Positions 32,713 through 44,561 of a stretch of DNA of 53,325 nt are shown here, in pieces. Source of the DNA: Scytalidium lignicola. Taxonomy: Eukaryota; Ascomycota; Leotiomycetes. The notes below the pieces were generated by a model. It had not been told where the DNA came from and searched no databases. It worked only from the letters and a program-made list of their open reading frames with translations. Every line of letters begins with the position of its first letter. Position 1 is the stretch's first letter. The stretch spans positions 1 through 53,325 of the forward strand of contig NCSJ02000297.1 of NCBI GenBank assembly GCA_002812745.2, written 5' to 3'. The position numbers were made by a program, and so were the translations under genes.

Positions 32713-34381
32713 ATGGCGACCAAGCTTGCTATTCTGTCTTCTTTCCTAGCGGCCGTCAAGGCTCAACAAATTGGTACTCTTCAGGCGGAAAACCACCCTT
32801 CGCTCACCTGGCAGACATGCACTGCTCCAGGAAGCTGCACAACCAACAACGGCAAGGTGGTTCTTGACTCCAACTGGCGCTGGCTTCATTCCACCTCTGG
32901 CTCAACCAACTGCTATACCGGGAACACCTGGAACACCACGCTTTGCCCAGACGATGCCACCTGTGCACAGAATTGCGCTCTTGATGGAGCAGATTATACA
33001 GGTACATACGGTGTCACGGCAACTGGTAGCTCCTTAAAGCTCAACTTCGTTACCAATTCGGCACAGAAGAACATTGGTTCTCGTCTGTACCTCCTGGCTG
33101 ATGATACCCATTACGAACTGTTCCATCTCCTGAATCAGGAGTTTACCTTTGATGTGGATGTTTCCAATCTCCCTTGTGGCTTGAACGGAGCTCTCTACAT
33201 GGTTCCTATGGCTGCCGATGGAGGCGTGTCGCAGTATCCAAACAACAAAGCTGGAGCACAGTATGGAGTTGGCTATTGCGATTCCCAATGCCCACGTGAC
33301 TTGAAGTTTATCAACGGCGAGGTGAGTTTGCAGTATCTTGTTCGTGTTATTCACAAGCTCTAGATATGTTAACTAACTCTTCTGTCACCAGGCCAATTCT
33401 GATGGTTGGCAACCAGCCTCCAACAGTGTGAACACTGGTCTTGGCAACTACGGATCCTGCTGTGCTGAAATGGATATCTGGGAGGCCAACTCTATTTCAG
33501 CTGCTCTGACCCCTCACTCTGCTGACACTGTCACTCAAACAAGATGTACCGGAAATGACTGTGGTGGTACCTACTCAGATGACAGATACTCTGGCACCAC
33601 TGACCCGGATGGATGCGACTTCAACTCATACCGTCAGGGTGACACCAGCTTCTATGGACCCGGAAAGACAGTTGATACCACCAAGCCATTCACTGTTGTC
33701 ACTCAGTTCCTCACTGATGACAGTGGCAACATGAACGAGATTAAGCGTTTCTACGTCCAAAATAACGTGGTCATTCCCAACTCGCAATCAACAGTTGCAG
33801 GCATTCCTGGCAATTCCATTACGGAGGATTACTGCGTTGCCCAAAAGACAGTGTTCGGTGACACAAACGACTACGACGCACACGGCGGCTTCGCTTCCAT
33901 GACTGCTGCCATGAAGGCTGGAATGGTTCTCGTACTCAGCTTGTGGGATGACTACTATGCCGACATGCTCTGGCTCGACAGCGTTGCCTACCCAACTGAT
34001 GGCGACCCAAGCCAGCCAGGTATTGCTCGTGGTACATGTGCAACTACATCCGGTTCTCCACCAGATGTTGAATCAAATAGCCCTAACGCATATGTGACAT
34101 ATTCCAACATCAAAATTGGCCCCATCAACTCCACCTTCTCTGGTACTCCTGGTAACCCAGGTGGTCCAAGTTCAAGCTCAAGCTCAACCCGATCAACCAC
34201 TCTCCATACCACGACAAGCACTAGGACTACCACGACAAGAGGCACGACAACTACCACCTCCAGTGGAGCTACCCAGACACACTGGGGACAGTGCGGCGGT
34301 CAAGGATGGACCGGTCCAACCGCTTGTGAAGGTCAATTCACGTGTACATACTCGAACCCATACTACTCCCAGTGCTTGTAA
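32713..34381 (+). CDS. cbh1: GH7 cellobiohydrolase I with C-terminal CBM1
   Basis: Exons 32713-33321 and 33392-34381 give 532 residues. A signal peptide ends near residue 17 (AAVKA/QQIG). The GH7 catalytic domain carries the nucleophile/acid motif EMDIWE, with E229, D231 and E234. By precursor numbering these coincide with the catalytic triad of Trichoderma Cel7A. A Ser/Thr-rich linker (about residues 475-497) leads to a family 1 cellulose-binding module with the [14 protein letters not shown] signature and aromatic binding residues, ending YYSQCL. The enzyme processively releases cellobiose from reducing ends of cellulose outside the cell. Codons are strongly C-ending, as in highly expressed genes. 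It is probably controlled by cellulase regulators and CreA. The gene is complete and shows no damage. Confidence 0.97.
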
Positions 34382-35072
34382 GACCTGCTACATCACAAAC
34401 AAAGCCAAATGGCTATCCTGGTTCAAAGGAAGACAATTGAAGTTGGAACTAGCGATAAGGTATGTTATTAGTCTGTTGGATACGAAAACAATGCTTAGAA
34501 GTAAATAAACTGTCATTCTCCATAGTATATATTTGCTTCTGTACATAGTTCATTTCTCAGCTTTCTGAAGCTGCTCACTCAAGAAAGGGGTTCTACCCAA
34601 AAATGATTCGAAAAATAAATGCAAGAAAATTGGTGACTATATTGTCGATAAGCTCCTTTCCCATAAATAATTTGTCCATAGATTTACCAAGACACGGACG
34701 TAGGAAGAGTTTATCTAAGACCTCAATCAAATCATTGGGTCGTTGTAGGCAACCAATTGAGGTGCCTACTTCCGAAGGCATGAAAGCAGCGTAGTTCGGA
34801 GGCTTCCTTAGGCTCCAATCGCTGCTTTGAGTCTAGTGCCCACTTCTGCCTAACCCCGGAAGTTTCTTTTAATTTGATCACGTGAACTGGCGTCCATTTC
34901 GTGGTGCGATTGTGACCACCAATAATTATGACGTCTAAAGCTCGCCGCGTCATCTCAAGAATAAAATCCGCGCACTTTCTCACCTTTTTCCTTCACGCTT
35001 GAAAAGCATTTTTTTTACCCTGAGCCCGATAATCCTCTCGTCAATTCCTCATTTCCTCAATTGACTCCAATT
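34382..35072. other. Intergenic between cellobiohydrolase and BRCT gene
   Basis: 3' flank of the GH7 gene and promoter of the BRCT gene. A pyrimidine-rich leader precedes 35073. TCACGTGA, a perfect E-box palindrome, is present near 34878. No other gene is seen. Confidence 0.4.
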
Positions 35073-35874
35073 ATGGCCAGATCTGCCACGCCCTCGTCAT
35101 CATCGAGCGTCTACGCTGTCGTAAACGGCTCAGCCATAGACTCAATCTACGCAGATAAGGTGGCGGCAACTGCGCGCTGCGCTGAAGCAAACGAAGATGA
35201 CGAAGATGGAGAAGATGCATTCCAGGTCCAGACTTACCCTCTAGTTGGCGGTACAGTTAACATTATGGCGGTCAAAGATTCTAAGCCTGCTGCTGCCACC
35301 AAAAAGACCAAGGCCCCCAGCGTCGAACCAAAAGCATCCAAAGCAGGCTTGAAGAAGACCGACACACCAGCTGAGCAACGCGCAGTCAATACCGCTAAAT
35401 CAAAGAAGTCGGGCGGTGATGATGACATTCCTGATAATATCAAGACCCTCCTTGCTGGCTCTGGAAATCAATTGAGCGGTCTGCAAATCTGTGTCACTGG
35501 AATTCCACCTACGATTGGTAGGAAGAATGCGGAACTGTTGGTCGTGGCGTATGGGGCTAAGCTGATGAAGAGTCTGAGCAAGAAAACGGATTATGTTGTA
35601 GTTGGCGATGATGCTGGACCCAAAAAGTAAGCTTCTTACCCCTCCCTGGCCAATGGCACGCCCCCTTTTTTCAGCGTCGTGCTATACTGACTGCGCTCGA
35701 TCTAGATTAGAGCAAATCGAAGGATTAGGAATCAAGTCCCTTGATGAGGGTGAATTAATCGAAATGATTGAGTCTGGTGGCTCTGGTAAACGAGATGCCG
35801 ATGACGATACGGATATGGGTGAAGGTAGCGAGGAGGATGAAAAATCTGCCAAAGCAAAGAGACAGAAGAAATAA
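35073..35874 (+). CDS. Small BRCT-domain protein (RFC1-like BRCT)
   Basis: Exons 35073-35626 and 35706-35874 give 240 residues. Residues 1-130 are low-complexity, with a Ser run, an acidic EANEDDEDGEDAF patch and Lys/Ala-rich stretches. A single BRCT domain spans about 132-207 (LSGLQICVTGIPPTIGRKNA, SKKTDYVVVGDDAGPKK). That closely resembles the BRCT of the replication factor C large subunit and bacterial DNA ligase, which bind 5'-phosphorylated DNA ends. The C-terminus is acidic then basic (SAKAKRQKK), a likely nuclear signal. The AAA+ clamp-loader domain of RFC1 is absent, and no continuation is seen downstream. It could be a stand-alone BRCT adaptor or a truncated RFC1 paralogue. Confidence 0.8.
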
Positions 35875-37546
35875 GCAATTCAAGGGTGCTGGCGGCTGTC
35901 TAACTGGTAGAGGGACCGGGTACCGGGTATATGCTTTCTTTACAATTGTTTGTACTTGCAATACACTTTAAGTGCATTTAATATTATGAATTCATTCTCA
36001 AAAGTTACTCATTTGGCGCTTTATTCATTTTATTTTATACATTATTGCTAGCAGCACATTAAAGGCCAGGTACATATTTGCTTGCATTTAATGGGCTGTT
36101 ATTTCATGGCGTGAGATAGTAAGCGCTATCTCCAGTCGTCGAAGCAAACATATTAACAACCGTATTTATTTATTCACTTTACTTCTATTTTATTCTTTAA
36201 AGTTTTTTCTATTATTGCAACCCAGATGTCCACCTGAGCAATCCATGCTATTGACAGTGATATTGTTTCCACGAGTGATTGCTACACAATCGTCCTGGAC
36301 TTTCTTACACGAACATGAACAATTTCTCTCCGAAGCAGGAGATCAATTTCAATTTCACACTGGAGCATAAACAAGGCGAGTGCATTTATTACTCCACAAA
36401 GTTTGAAATTATAATTGTTAAACCTTTTAAGTTCTGTAGAAGTTAATTTATAACTTTTACAACCGCTTTCTTCATGCTCTTATATATGTGCACCAATATG
36501 GGCCCAACCGCCAATATTACCACTGCCTATTGGCCGGTCCATTTGCTAATAGTTTGGCTGGCAAGCCAATTGGCCTCCAATTCAACCACCAATCTAACTA
36601 CTAGTCGTCCTACTACTAGTCCAACTACTAATTCTGTTATATAATTAAAGCTAAGTAAAATCTACAAATATAATACGAATAATACTCTTCTGTTAACCGT
36701 TAAATTGTTTTAAATACTTGTATAATGGAAATGTGGATATAATCATAAGAGAATAGTGATTTGGTACGGAGTATGAAATAATGTATTGTCAAGCAACGTT
36801 GATGATAATTTTATTACGACCGGCTGAGCTTAAAAAGGCACTTCACTAAGCAACACTGAAGAGAAGGAAATCTAGAACCAGTCTTAAGATTATCAGATCA
36901 CGTGTTATCGCGTTTACCAGTTAACGCGTTATTGCATGTAATATCGCGTGCATCGCGACCATGAAAAATAGCTTTCTCAGCGCCTGTTGCTAGACGAACC
37001 ATTCAATATGCTGGCTCCGATCAAGGAACGTCTATATAATGTTTGACTTCAACAATTTCCCCTTTCCGCAACATTTCTCCGTGTTTCGGGTATATTTGGG
37101 TGGTTACACTATCATCATTGTGATAGTTACATATCGTCATCAATCAATCAGGTAGGGAAAGTAAAATACGTAGGAACGCGAAACCAGCACTTATTTGGTA
37201 TAACTCCTCTAATATCTATTATTCCTTTGTAATTGGACTGGTTGCCTAGAATTTGATTGTCCTCCTGGGTAGCGTTAGCTCAGCTACCTGGCAATGTAAC
37301 AGCTTTGATCTTTTTCTATCTGCTGGTGTTGCATCCTGCTGCCTACTACAATTTCTGTATGTCGTCACGTGGAACTGCTTCTCTGGTCTGAACTGAAATT
37401 CTCTTCCACTCTTCACTCTTCACCCTTCTCTCTTCTCTCTTCCTTTACCTTTCTTGTTCCTTTCCCGTTCATCCGGCTGCGTTCAGTTTCAATCTTCTCT
37501 TCAATTGCAACCACTTTACACCTTGAGTATTGAACTTTCAACAATT
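35875..37546. other. Intergenic, AT-rich
   Basis: About 1.7 kb without a gene. It includes a short degenerate CTACTACTAGTCC repeat (about 36596-36636), a third copy of TACGGAGTAT (36765-36774), the CGCG cluster listed separately, and a pyrimidine tract at about 37400-37455 that probably belongs to the next gene's promoter. Confidence 0.45.
36899..36957. promoter_or_regulatory. CGCG cluster with E-box and MCB-like site
   Basis: CACGTG (36899-36904) is followed by four CGCG cores at 36909, 36925, 36945 and 36954. Three are ATCGCG and one is ACGCGT, the MluI cell-cycle box core. Such density is unexpected in AT-rich flanking DNA. It lies about 600 bp upstream of the dioxygenase gene at 37547. 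Confidence 0.35.
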
Positions 37547-39110
37547 ATGTCTGGGTCTACCGACGTTACGGCGGACCTGACACAGAAGATCGCGTCGCTG
37601 CTGGACTCTGACAAAGGAACCTTCTCCATCGGTGGCAGCATTCTTATTGCTCCTCCACACGAGACCACTACTGGTGCTGCTGCTTCCGAGCGTACCAAGT
37701 CTGCTCCCATCACGTTAAGATGGGACCCATCTTCGGCACCTGCTGGTGAAAGCCGCAACATAATGTTCCCTCCAACATCCACGCATAGCATGGAACAACT
37801 GGAGACCCTACTGCGTGACTGCCAGCCAGCAAGCTTTGGCCGTGGTGGCCAGGATGTGTTCGATGAGGCGTACCGCAAAGCTTCGAAGCTAGATGCCTCC
37901 AAGTTTTCCAGCGATCTCTGCCCGTACGAGCTAGGCGTCGTCGACACCGTGGCCGAGCTGCTCATGCCAAGTGCCTACATAGCAGGTGGTTCTCGTGGAG
38001 TTGTGGCAGAGCTGTATAAATTAAATGTGAGTATTTAAAGCAGCTGCGGCAACTAGCTGTTTATTATCTGCCCTTCTTTCTCCCTGTTTTCATCTGCAGA
38101 TGTTAACATTCACAGGTTTACTCTGCTCCCACAGGACACTTCAAACCGCACGTCGACACGCCACGATCTGAGCAGCAGTTTGGCTCTCTGGTCATTTGCC
38201 TTCCGACTGTACACACAGGCGGTGCTTTGGAGGTGCGACACGCCGGTCAGAAAGTCACGTACGATTGGGGTGCAAATACAGGCCTGAATGACGGTGATGC
38301 CGCTGTCGGCCGCCCAACCCTGCTACAATGGGCAGCCTTCTACTCAGATTGCGAGCATGAGGTGTTCGAGGTCACGGCGGGCCATCGCGTAACCTTGACC
38401 TATAACCTGTACGCTGCACCGCGGCGTGTCGAGGTCGAGGGCAAGACCGAGAGTATGGATATCAGTCGCCTACCACTGTACAGTGCGGTACGTGAAGCAG
38501 TGACTAATCCGTTGTTCATGCCTAACGGTGCGTTCTCTATTCTATATGCATTTTCTCTATAACTTAATAACTAATTGTTCTCCTAGGCGGCCTCCTTGGT
38601 TTCTACTGCTGCCATTCGTACCCGCACTCAACCAAATCGCCGGCAGGCGCTCCTCTCTTCCCATCTGTCCTCAAGGGCGTGGACCTGTGTCTATACAGTG
38701 TGCTTCAGGAGCTAGGCCTAGAGGTTCAGGTACGACCGGTGTTGAATGCTACCAGGGACCCATATGACTACGACAGCGATAATAGTGAGGATGGTGGTGC
38801 TACTGATACGAAGTGGTACGTGGGCGACGAGTCTAAGGGTCTCGTCACTACCGATACTGGCGGCTATGACGGTGCCTCCTGGAAGGACATCTGGTCCGGG
38901 TTCGGCAACCAGCTTGACGTACACTGGTTGAACACACCTACCGCCAAGCCGACCCAGGAAGGCTATGTACACCTTACTTACGGTAATGAGGCTGGAATTA
39001 ACTCTATATACACTTACATCACGCTCATTGTCCAGCTGAAACGCGAGAAAGCAAGTAAGAAGAACGTTGGTAAGAAAAGTAATAAAAACAAAAGAGCAAA
39101 GAAGATATGA
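37547..39110 (+). CDS. Prolyl-4-hydroxylase-like 2OG-Fe(II) oxygenase with basic tail
   Basis: Exons 37547-38026, 38116-38527 and 38587-39110 give 471 residues. The P4H-type double-stranded beta-helix starts at GHFKPHVDTP, with iron ligands H172 and D174. GSLVICLPTVHTGGALEVRH continues the fold. A distal His is plausible in the segment FYSDCEHEVFEVTAGHRVTL, whose pattern (CEHEV…GHRVTLTYNL) is that of this fungal family. An acidic patch (YDYDSDNSEDGG) and a very basic tail (KKNVGKKSNKNKRAKKI) follow; the tail could be a nuclear or nucleolar signal. Members are mostly annotated only as Fe2OG dioxygenases and the substrate is unknown. No secretory signal is seen. Confidence 0.82.
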
Positions 39111-39897
39111 GGATATGAGGATGGTTTTACATGGACGACTCTTTCATTCATGAAATTGTATTAGAAAGTCTTATTATAAGTATGACTTTAATTTTATTCT
39201 TCTTTGTTTTTATTGCTACCTGTAATTAGTAAAACAGGAATAAAAGGATAATATTAAAAGATGTTGAACTAGTTTATACAATGAACGAGTAAAAGAAGAA
39301 CACATTTGTGCTTACAGTAATAGTTGGTTAGCATTTTGTTAATAAGAGTATAATATTTTTTGTATAAATTGTAAAAAACAAAAGGAAAAAGGTAGAGTTA
39401 TCATAAAGTACTAGTAAAAACATGTAAAAAATATACCTTTTAACTCTACTGATTCCTTTATGAAAATTGGAGCAATATGGGAGATGTCTCGAGTTTGTGG
39501 GGAATTTCAAGATACGTCTCTTATTCTTAAAACATTATAATTGTTAGTAATTGTTGCATCATATTACATAGAGAATTGCTCCGGACTGTTCTGGGCCTTT
39601 CAACCATTAGGAGTGGTGTAAATATGCTAATCAACCTAGGATAGAGAACAAACTTTCACCGTCAGAACTGCAACAAGGTAACAGCGTCTCGGCGATATCG
39701 GCGTCATCATTTACTTTATTTGTATGTGATGGACTTGGCCGTTTGGCCGGCTCTAACACCCCCATTCTTTTTTTCAAAGGGGAGTTGCATTTTCTATTTT
39801 CTACTAGCTAGTTCCTCTCTATCGTTCCTTAGAACTTGAAAATGTTTAATTTTCTTGAAATTCCTGCCAGCTAAAGCATCGTTTCATATTATTAGGA
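39111..39897. other. Intergenic
   Basis: AT-rich with oligo-A and oligo-T runs. No gene or strong motif is recognised. Confidence 0.45.
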
Positions 39898-41490
39898 ATG
39901 TGGTTTAAACCAAGCCGCGGGGATGCTGGTTCCATACGTACCTCGGAACAACCAAACCCCGCATCGAATAATACACTGTCAACAATACCCTCAAACGACC
40001 AAGACCTCGAAATTCCAGATGGAGGTTACGGATGGGTGCAAGTTTTTGGGATATTTCTCATCAATGCATTCACCTGGGGCCAGACAGCTGTAAACATGAT
40101 ATTTCCCCTATATACACCCAGTTAACAAGAGGCTAATAACATCATCTTCCTCAGTCCTACGGAGTCTACCTAGCATTCTATCTCAGCGCCAATCTCTTCC
40201 CTGAAGCCACATCCATCGATTACGCTTTTATTGGCGGCTTCCAATTCGCCTTTCCACTTCTCGTTGCCCCTGTAGCAACTATCGCATCCCGTCAACTGGG
40301 AATGCGGATTTGCATGCTCGCTGGAATATTTCTTCAAACATTAGGCTTCATATCAGCCTCCTTTGCCCACCGTATCTGGCAGTTATACCTTACGCAAGGC
40401 ATCCTCGTAGGTATCGGACTAGGCTTCATCTTCGTTCCTGCAACGCCGATCCTTTCGCAGTGGTTCTCTAGGAAACGCAGTCTTGCAACGGGCATTGGAG
40501 CTGGCGGCTCTGGGATCGGTGGATTGATATTCTCATTTGGGATTACTCCTATCGTGCATAATATTTCTCTTGCTTGGGCTTTTAGGACCACGGCATTTAT
40601 ATGTGGTGCTATGAACTTACTAGCAGTTGCGTTGCTGCGGAATAGAAATGATAAGATTAAACCGCCACAGTTGGGGTTTGATACAAAGCTTCTAGTGCGA
40701 TATGATGTGTGGTTGTTCTTGGCCTGGGGGTTCGTTACCATGTTTGGATACATGACATTGCTTTATTCTCTCTCCGATTTTGCATCATCTATTGGTTTGT
40801 CAAAGACCCAAGCTGGGAATATCTCAGCCTTCTTGAACCTTGGCACTGCTATTGGAAGACCAGCTGTTGGGTTGATAAGTGATAAGTTTGGAAGAATAGA
40901 AGTTGCTGGAAGCTTGACACTTTTAGGAGGATTGGCCAGCTTTGCTATTTGGATTCCCGCTAAGACTTATGCTGTCACCATCTTCTTCTCCATTCTTGTA
41001 GGGACCATCTTCGGACTTTTCTGGATGGTATGTATGGGGCTTGCTTCAATTAGACGCTAAATTTCAGCTAACAGGTCCTTAGACGGTTGCCCCTATTGCT
41101 GTCAACGTAGTAGGAGTCCCTGAAGTACCATCGATGCTGTCAATCTACTGGATCGTAATCACAGCACCAACACTATGTAAATACTATTGCCCATAATTCT
41201 ACATTTACTAACAGGAACTAGGTACGGAAGTCATAGCCCTCAAACTTCGACGACCATCAATGAACAATGTCTATCTTTATCCTCAAATATTCACTGGTAT
41301 TTCCTATTCACTTGCTAGTATATTTCTACTAGAACTATGGCGGGTCATGAGGAAGAAAGGAAAAGGCCATAGATCAATTTCAGTTCCGTCTGAGACCATA
41401 CGACAAAGTGGACAGGGATCAGTTAGCGTTACTGTTACTACCCAGCCTGCTGGGATGGTCGTCTTAACAGACATAGAAAAGATTGACTGA
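39898..41490 (+). CDS. MFS monocarboxylate-transporter (MCT)-like permease
   Basis: Exons 39898-40089, 40155-41027, 41083-41176 and 41222-41490 give 475 residues. The N-tail leads into IPDGGYGWVQVFGIF; the motif DGGYGW at residues 41-46 is the conserved start of TM1 in MCT/SLC16-type transporters. Later segments contain the expected glycine-rich helices (ATGIGAGGSGIGGLIF), LNLGTAIGRPAVGLISDKFG before the second half, and 12 membrane spans overall. The hydrophilic C-tail is Ser/Thr-rich. Fungal MCT-like proteins are plasma-membrane carriers with varied substrates (organic acids, riboflavin, efflux of metabolites). No neighbouring gene points to a particular substrate. Confidence 0.9.
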
Positions 41491-42686
41491 GATACCTCTC
41501 AAGAACTGAAATATAGGATACAACTAGGTTGGTGACAATAGGACTAATTCTGAGGTGTAGTTGAAAGTAAAATTTTATCTGACGAGAAGAAATACGGCTG
41601 TGAAGATATGGCAGCTAGTTTGCTGTGACAAAATGCTGTGATAATTCCAGTAATACCGTAGCAGAATAAAGGGGATCGTAAAAGGTGTCAAATTTAGAAC
41701 TTGTAATTAGATACTTTGAACCAGTCATCGTGCCGCCACCTCCATCATCATTCTTGCTGGAAGTTACTGTACTATATGCTCNAAAAAAAGACCAAGGATA
41801 TCCTACCAGAGCGGAAATAAAGCCCATTTCTAGCCTTACAAGAGAATATGCCTTCACTAAGCTGCAAGATCACTCTTCTTGCAAATATATCCTGGATAAA
41901 TCGTGGATTGGGGAGTGTCAAATTCTTTTTCACCGGCTTGTTTCAAAGATACGTATCTTTATTTTCAAATTTCAGTCCGAGTAACTTATAATATGGTTTT
42001 GGGATATGTGGTGTTTAATTATTTGGATTTTGTAACCTTTTCCAGAGTAAGCTAGGGGCTTACGCTTAAATCTACGCCTCCCCTTTTCACTCAAACTCGA
42101 ATATCCAACTATCAAAGAGAGATGGGGGATATATTGCCGTGCTTCTTGACCAGGAACAAAGAATACTGCAGTTGCAGATGAAGCGTGGACACCTCATAGA
42201 ATCATGTCCAATGACCGAGAATGGCCTAGTTATGGGGTATAAGGGGAAACACAGAGGGATTCAGTACTACACACTGACTTTGGCTACATAGGCTATTAGT
42301 AGTAAGGGTTCTTCTAGGCCCTAATTAACATAAGAAATTTGGCGTAGTTTGATTCAGTAAAATTTTATTAGTGAATTATCTAATAATATTGCAGGACTAA
42401 ACCTACATAGCTTGGCGGAGGATGGTAGAACAATAAACGCTAAATTTAACAATCAGACACAGTAGAGTCCATCTAATGAGAGCACGGCTTTCTAAATATC
42501 CCGCCGTAATTGAAAACACCCATAGAAAAGGAAATCCATACTCCTCCTATTTGGATTGGTCTATCATGACATTCCTGTGTGTCTCTGCTTCAAAAAGAAA
42601 ACTTCTAGGGTCAAAAACACCCTATAAAGCTTATTGAGTATCGTACTCTGTGTAGTTTCCCGGCCATTCGAGCAAAAGAAGAGGTA
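41491..42686. other. Intergenic
   Basis: About 1.2 kb without a supported gene. One ambiguous base (41782) sits beside a poly-A run. The overlapping open frames at 41615-41984 on both strands contain that ambiguity and have no recognisable domain. Confidence 0.45.
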
Positions 42687-44561
42687 TTAATGCACTACTA
42701 TAGCCGATTCTTTCCGACCCATCCAAAATGTTACTACCTTGTTTGACATCTCGTCACAAGACAGCCCGAGAGTTTGTTCATGTGGTAAAGGTTCGGCAGT
42801 AAAGAAGGCAGATAGGCAGGTCCCGGAGTTGCACGCGATATGCTGATAATAAAACCATTTAGGTTCAGCGAATCTGACTGTGGGCCAGATACCAGGTGCA
42901 CATTGACCAACAGCTCGTTGAGTTCCGTCATAATATTCAAATAAAATCCCCAAGCAAAAACCCTTGTCTTCTGTAAAAAGAAAGACACGAGCCTCACGAA
43001 CAGAATCAAGCGACGCCCGGGAATAGAAAGCGGCATAATGGTCTTTGAGTGGGCATATCGGGGGCAAATATGTAACTATTTTGGTTTCATGTAGAGGAAG
43101 TTTACGTGAACCACAGACATCAAGCATGGGAATAGTCCATCCATTTCCATAATCAGGGTCTTCATATAGGAGTGTATCTGGTTCTTCTTCTTCTTCAATG
43201 GAATATATATTTGGCATTTCGGGTCGGAAATATCCTAAAACGCTGAATCTGCCTAAATTTGTATATATCTAAAAATCTATTAAGATCTGTATTCTAAAGA
43301 ATAGAAGGAAGACTTACTAAAATATTCGATATTGGGTTTCTTAAAGATTTAGTAACAACCAGTCTTATTCTCTCACCTCCAGTGAGTGGCACAAAGAACC
43401 AGTAGACACCTTGTTGTAACTCTTTTGGCAGCCTTTTGAAAGTCCATATAGCTGATGGTTCTTTTGAGGTATGTGCATGGATTTCACAAGGGCCACCACA
43501 TGAAGAGCTATAAAAGAATGTAAGCCCACTTAAGTCTTCAAAGTTTATATGACGAATTCGTTTTCCCAAAAATGTCGATTCAACCTGAACCGGAGGACAA
43601 GGGGTATCCCAAATCCGCATATTAATCATTGTTGTGAGGCTCGAGAGACGCAAGAAATTATCCTGTAAAAGTGTTAGACGTAATCTTCATTCTAGAGATG
43701 TTTACGAGACCTTAAGTTCAACAATAAAACCACATAGATTCTCCTCCTTTTCAATGATAAAGGCGAAGCAACCATTTGATTTGATCTGCTTCTTAGGATG
43801 CTCCTTAAAGCGCTCTATCTTTTTGATACCTAGAGCATCAACACTAATTCTCATGACGGATGATCTGAACCTGATCTCTGTGCAAAGTTCACCCCCACGT
43901 TCCCAGTTAGCCATATCGATTAAGGGCAACTGGACTAAGTCCTGAGGTTGAGATACTAAAAGGTTTTTAGCCAGGCTAAGGACAGACATGTATCGCCACA
44001 TCAATCCGGCTGTTGAATGAAGGCGAATCATTTCCACTATTTCAGTTGGCAATCGACCCACATTTCGAATTCCGCACTTTATAGCCCCATAGATGAACAC
44101 ATTTATGTCTAACGTCATACGTTGACTAGGCGGAACCCAAGTTATTGGAGCCATCCGTGACCAAGGATTCATCCAAGCAGCTGACGTAAAGAGGAGTCTA
44201 AGCCAATGAGGTGTTGTACAAGCTCTTTGGAAGAGCTTGAAGCATTCGACATGAACACAAAACCCCTCAGGAGATTCTGCACATCTCGAACAGCCTACAT
44301 AACGGCATGGCATGAATTCTTCGAGGCTCGTAGGTCCTACTCCGAGTTGAGGAAAGGGGAATGCTTTTGTAAATCCGCTGCAATTAGCTGAACTAGCATC
44401 GCCGAGCACTATATATATTATTTTCTTTTAGAATAATTCAACATTTTTTGGGGACATAGGGAGTACTAACAGGCAAATACTACCTCATTTACCTCAATAT
44501 AATCGTGGCATGCAATACAAATAGGACTGACTGCAAGATGTCTCTCCGGCCAATGGGACAT
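42687..44561 (-). CDS. Cys-rich protein of unknown function (fungal F-box-like family)
   Basis: Exons in coding order 44561-44471, 44408-43711, 43662-43318 and 43268-42687 give 571 residues. The N-terminal 86 residues carry cysteines spaced like a zinc-binding module: C15-xx-C18 in CIAC, then C65, C70-xx-C73, C81, H83 and C86. LPTEIVEMIRLHS at about residue 150 resembles the first helix of an F-box (LPxEI). The rest is a large, probably beta-rich region containing SGLTFFYSSSCGGPCEIH and an acidic run (EEEEE). No catalytic motif, signal or membrane span is seen. The first intron uses a GTTAGT donor. I cannot assign a function; a ubiquitin-ligase adaptor is possible but weakly supported. Confidence 0.65.

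Noticed and set aside
36540..36640. CTACTACTAGTCC-like repeats as a CRISPR or minisatellite array
   Set aside because: There are only a few degenerate units with no regular spacers; this is low-complexity AT-rich DNA in a eukaryote.
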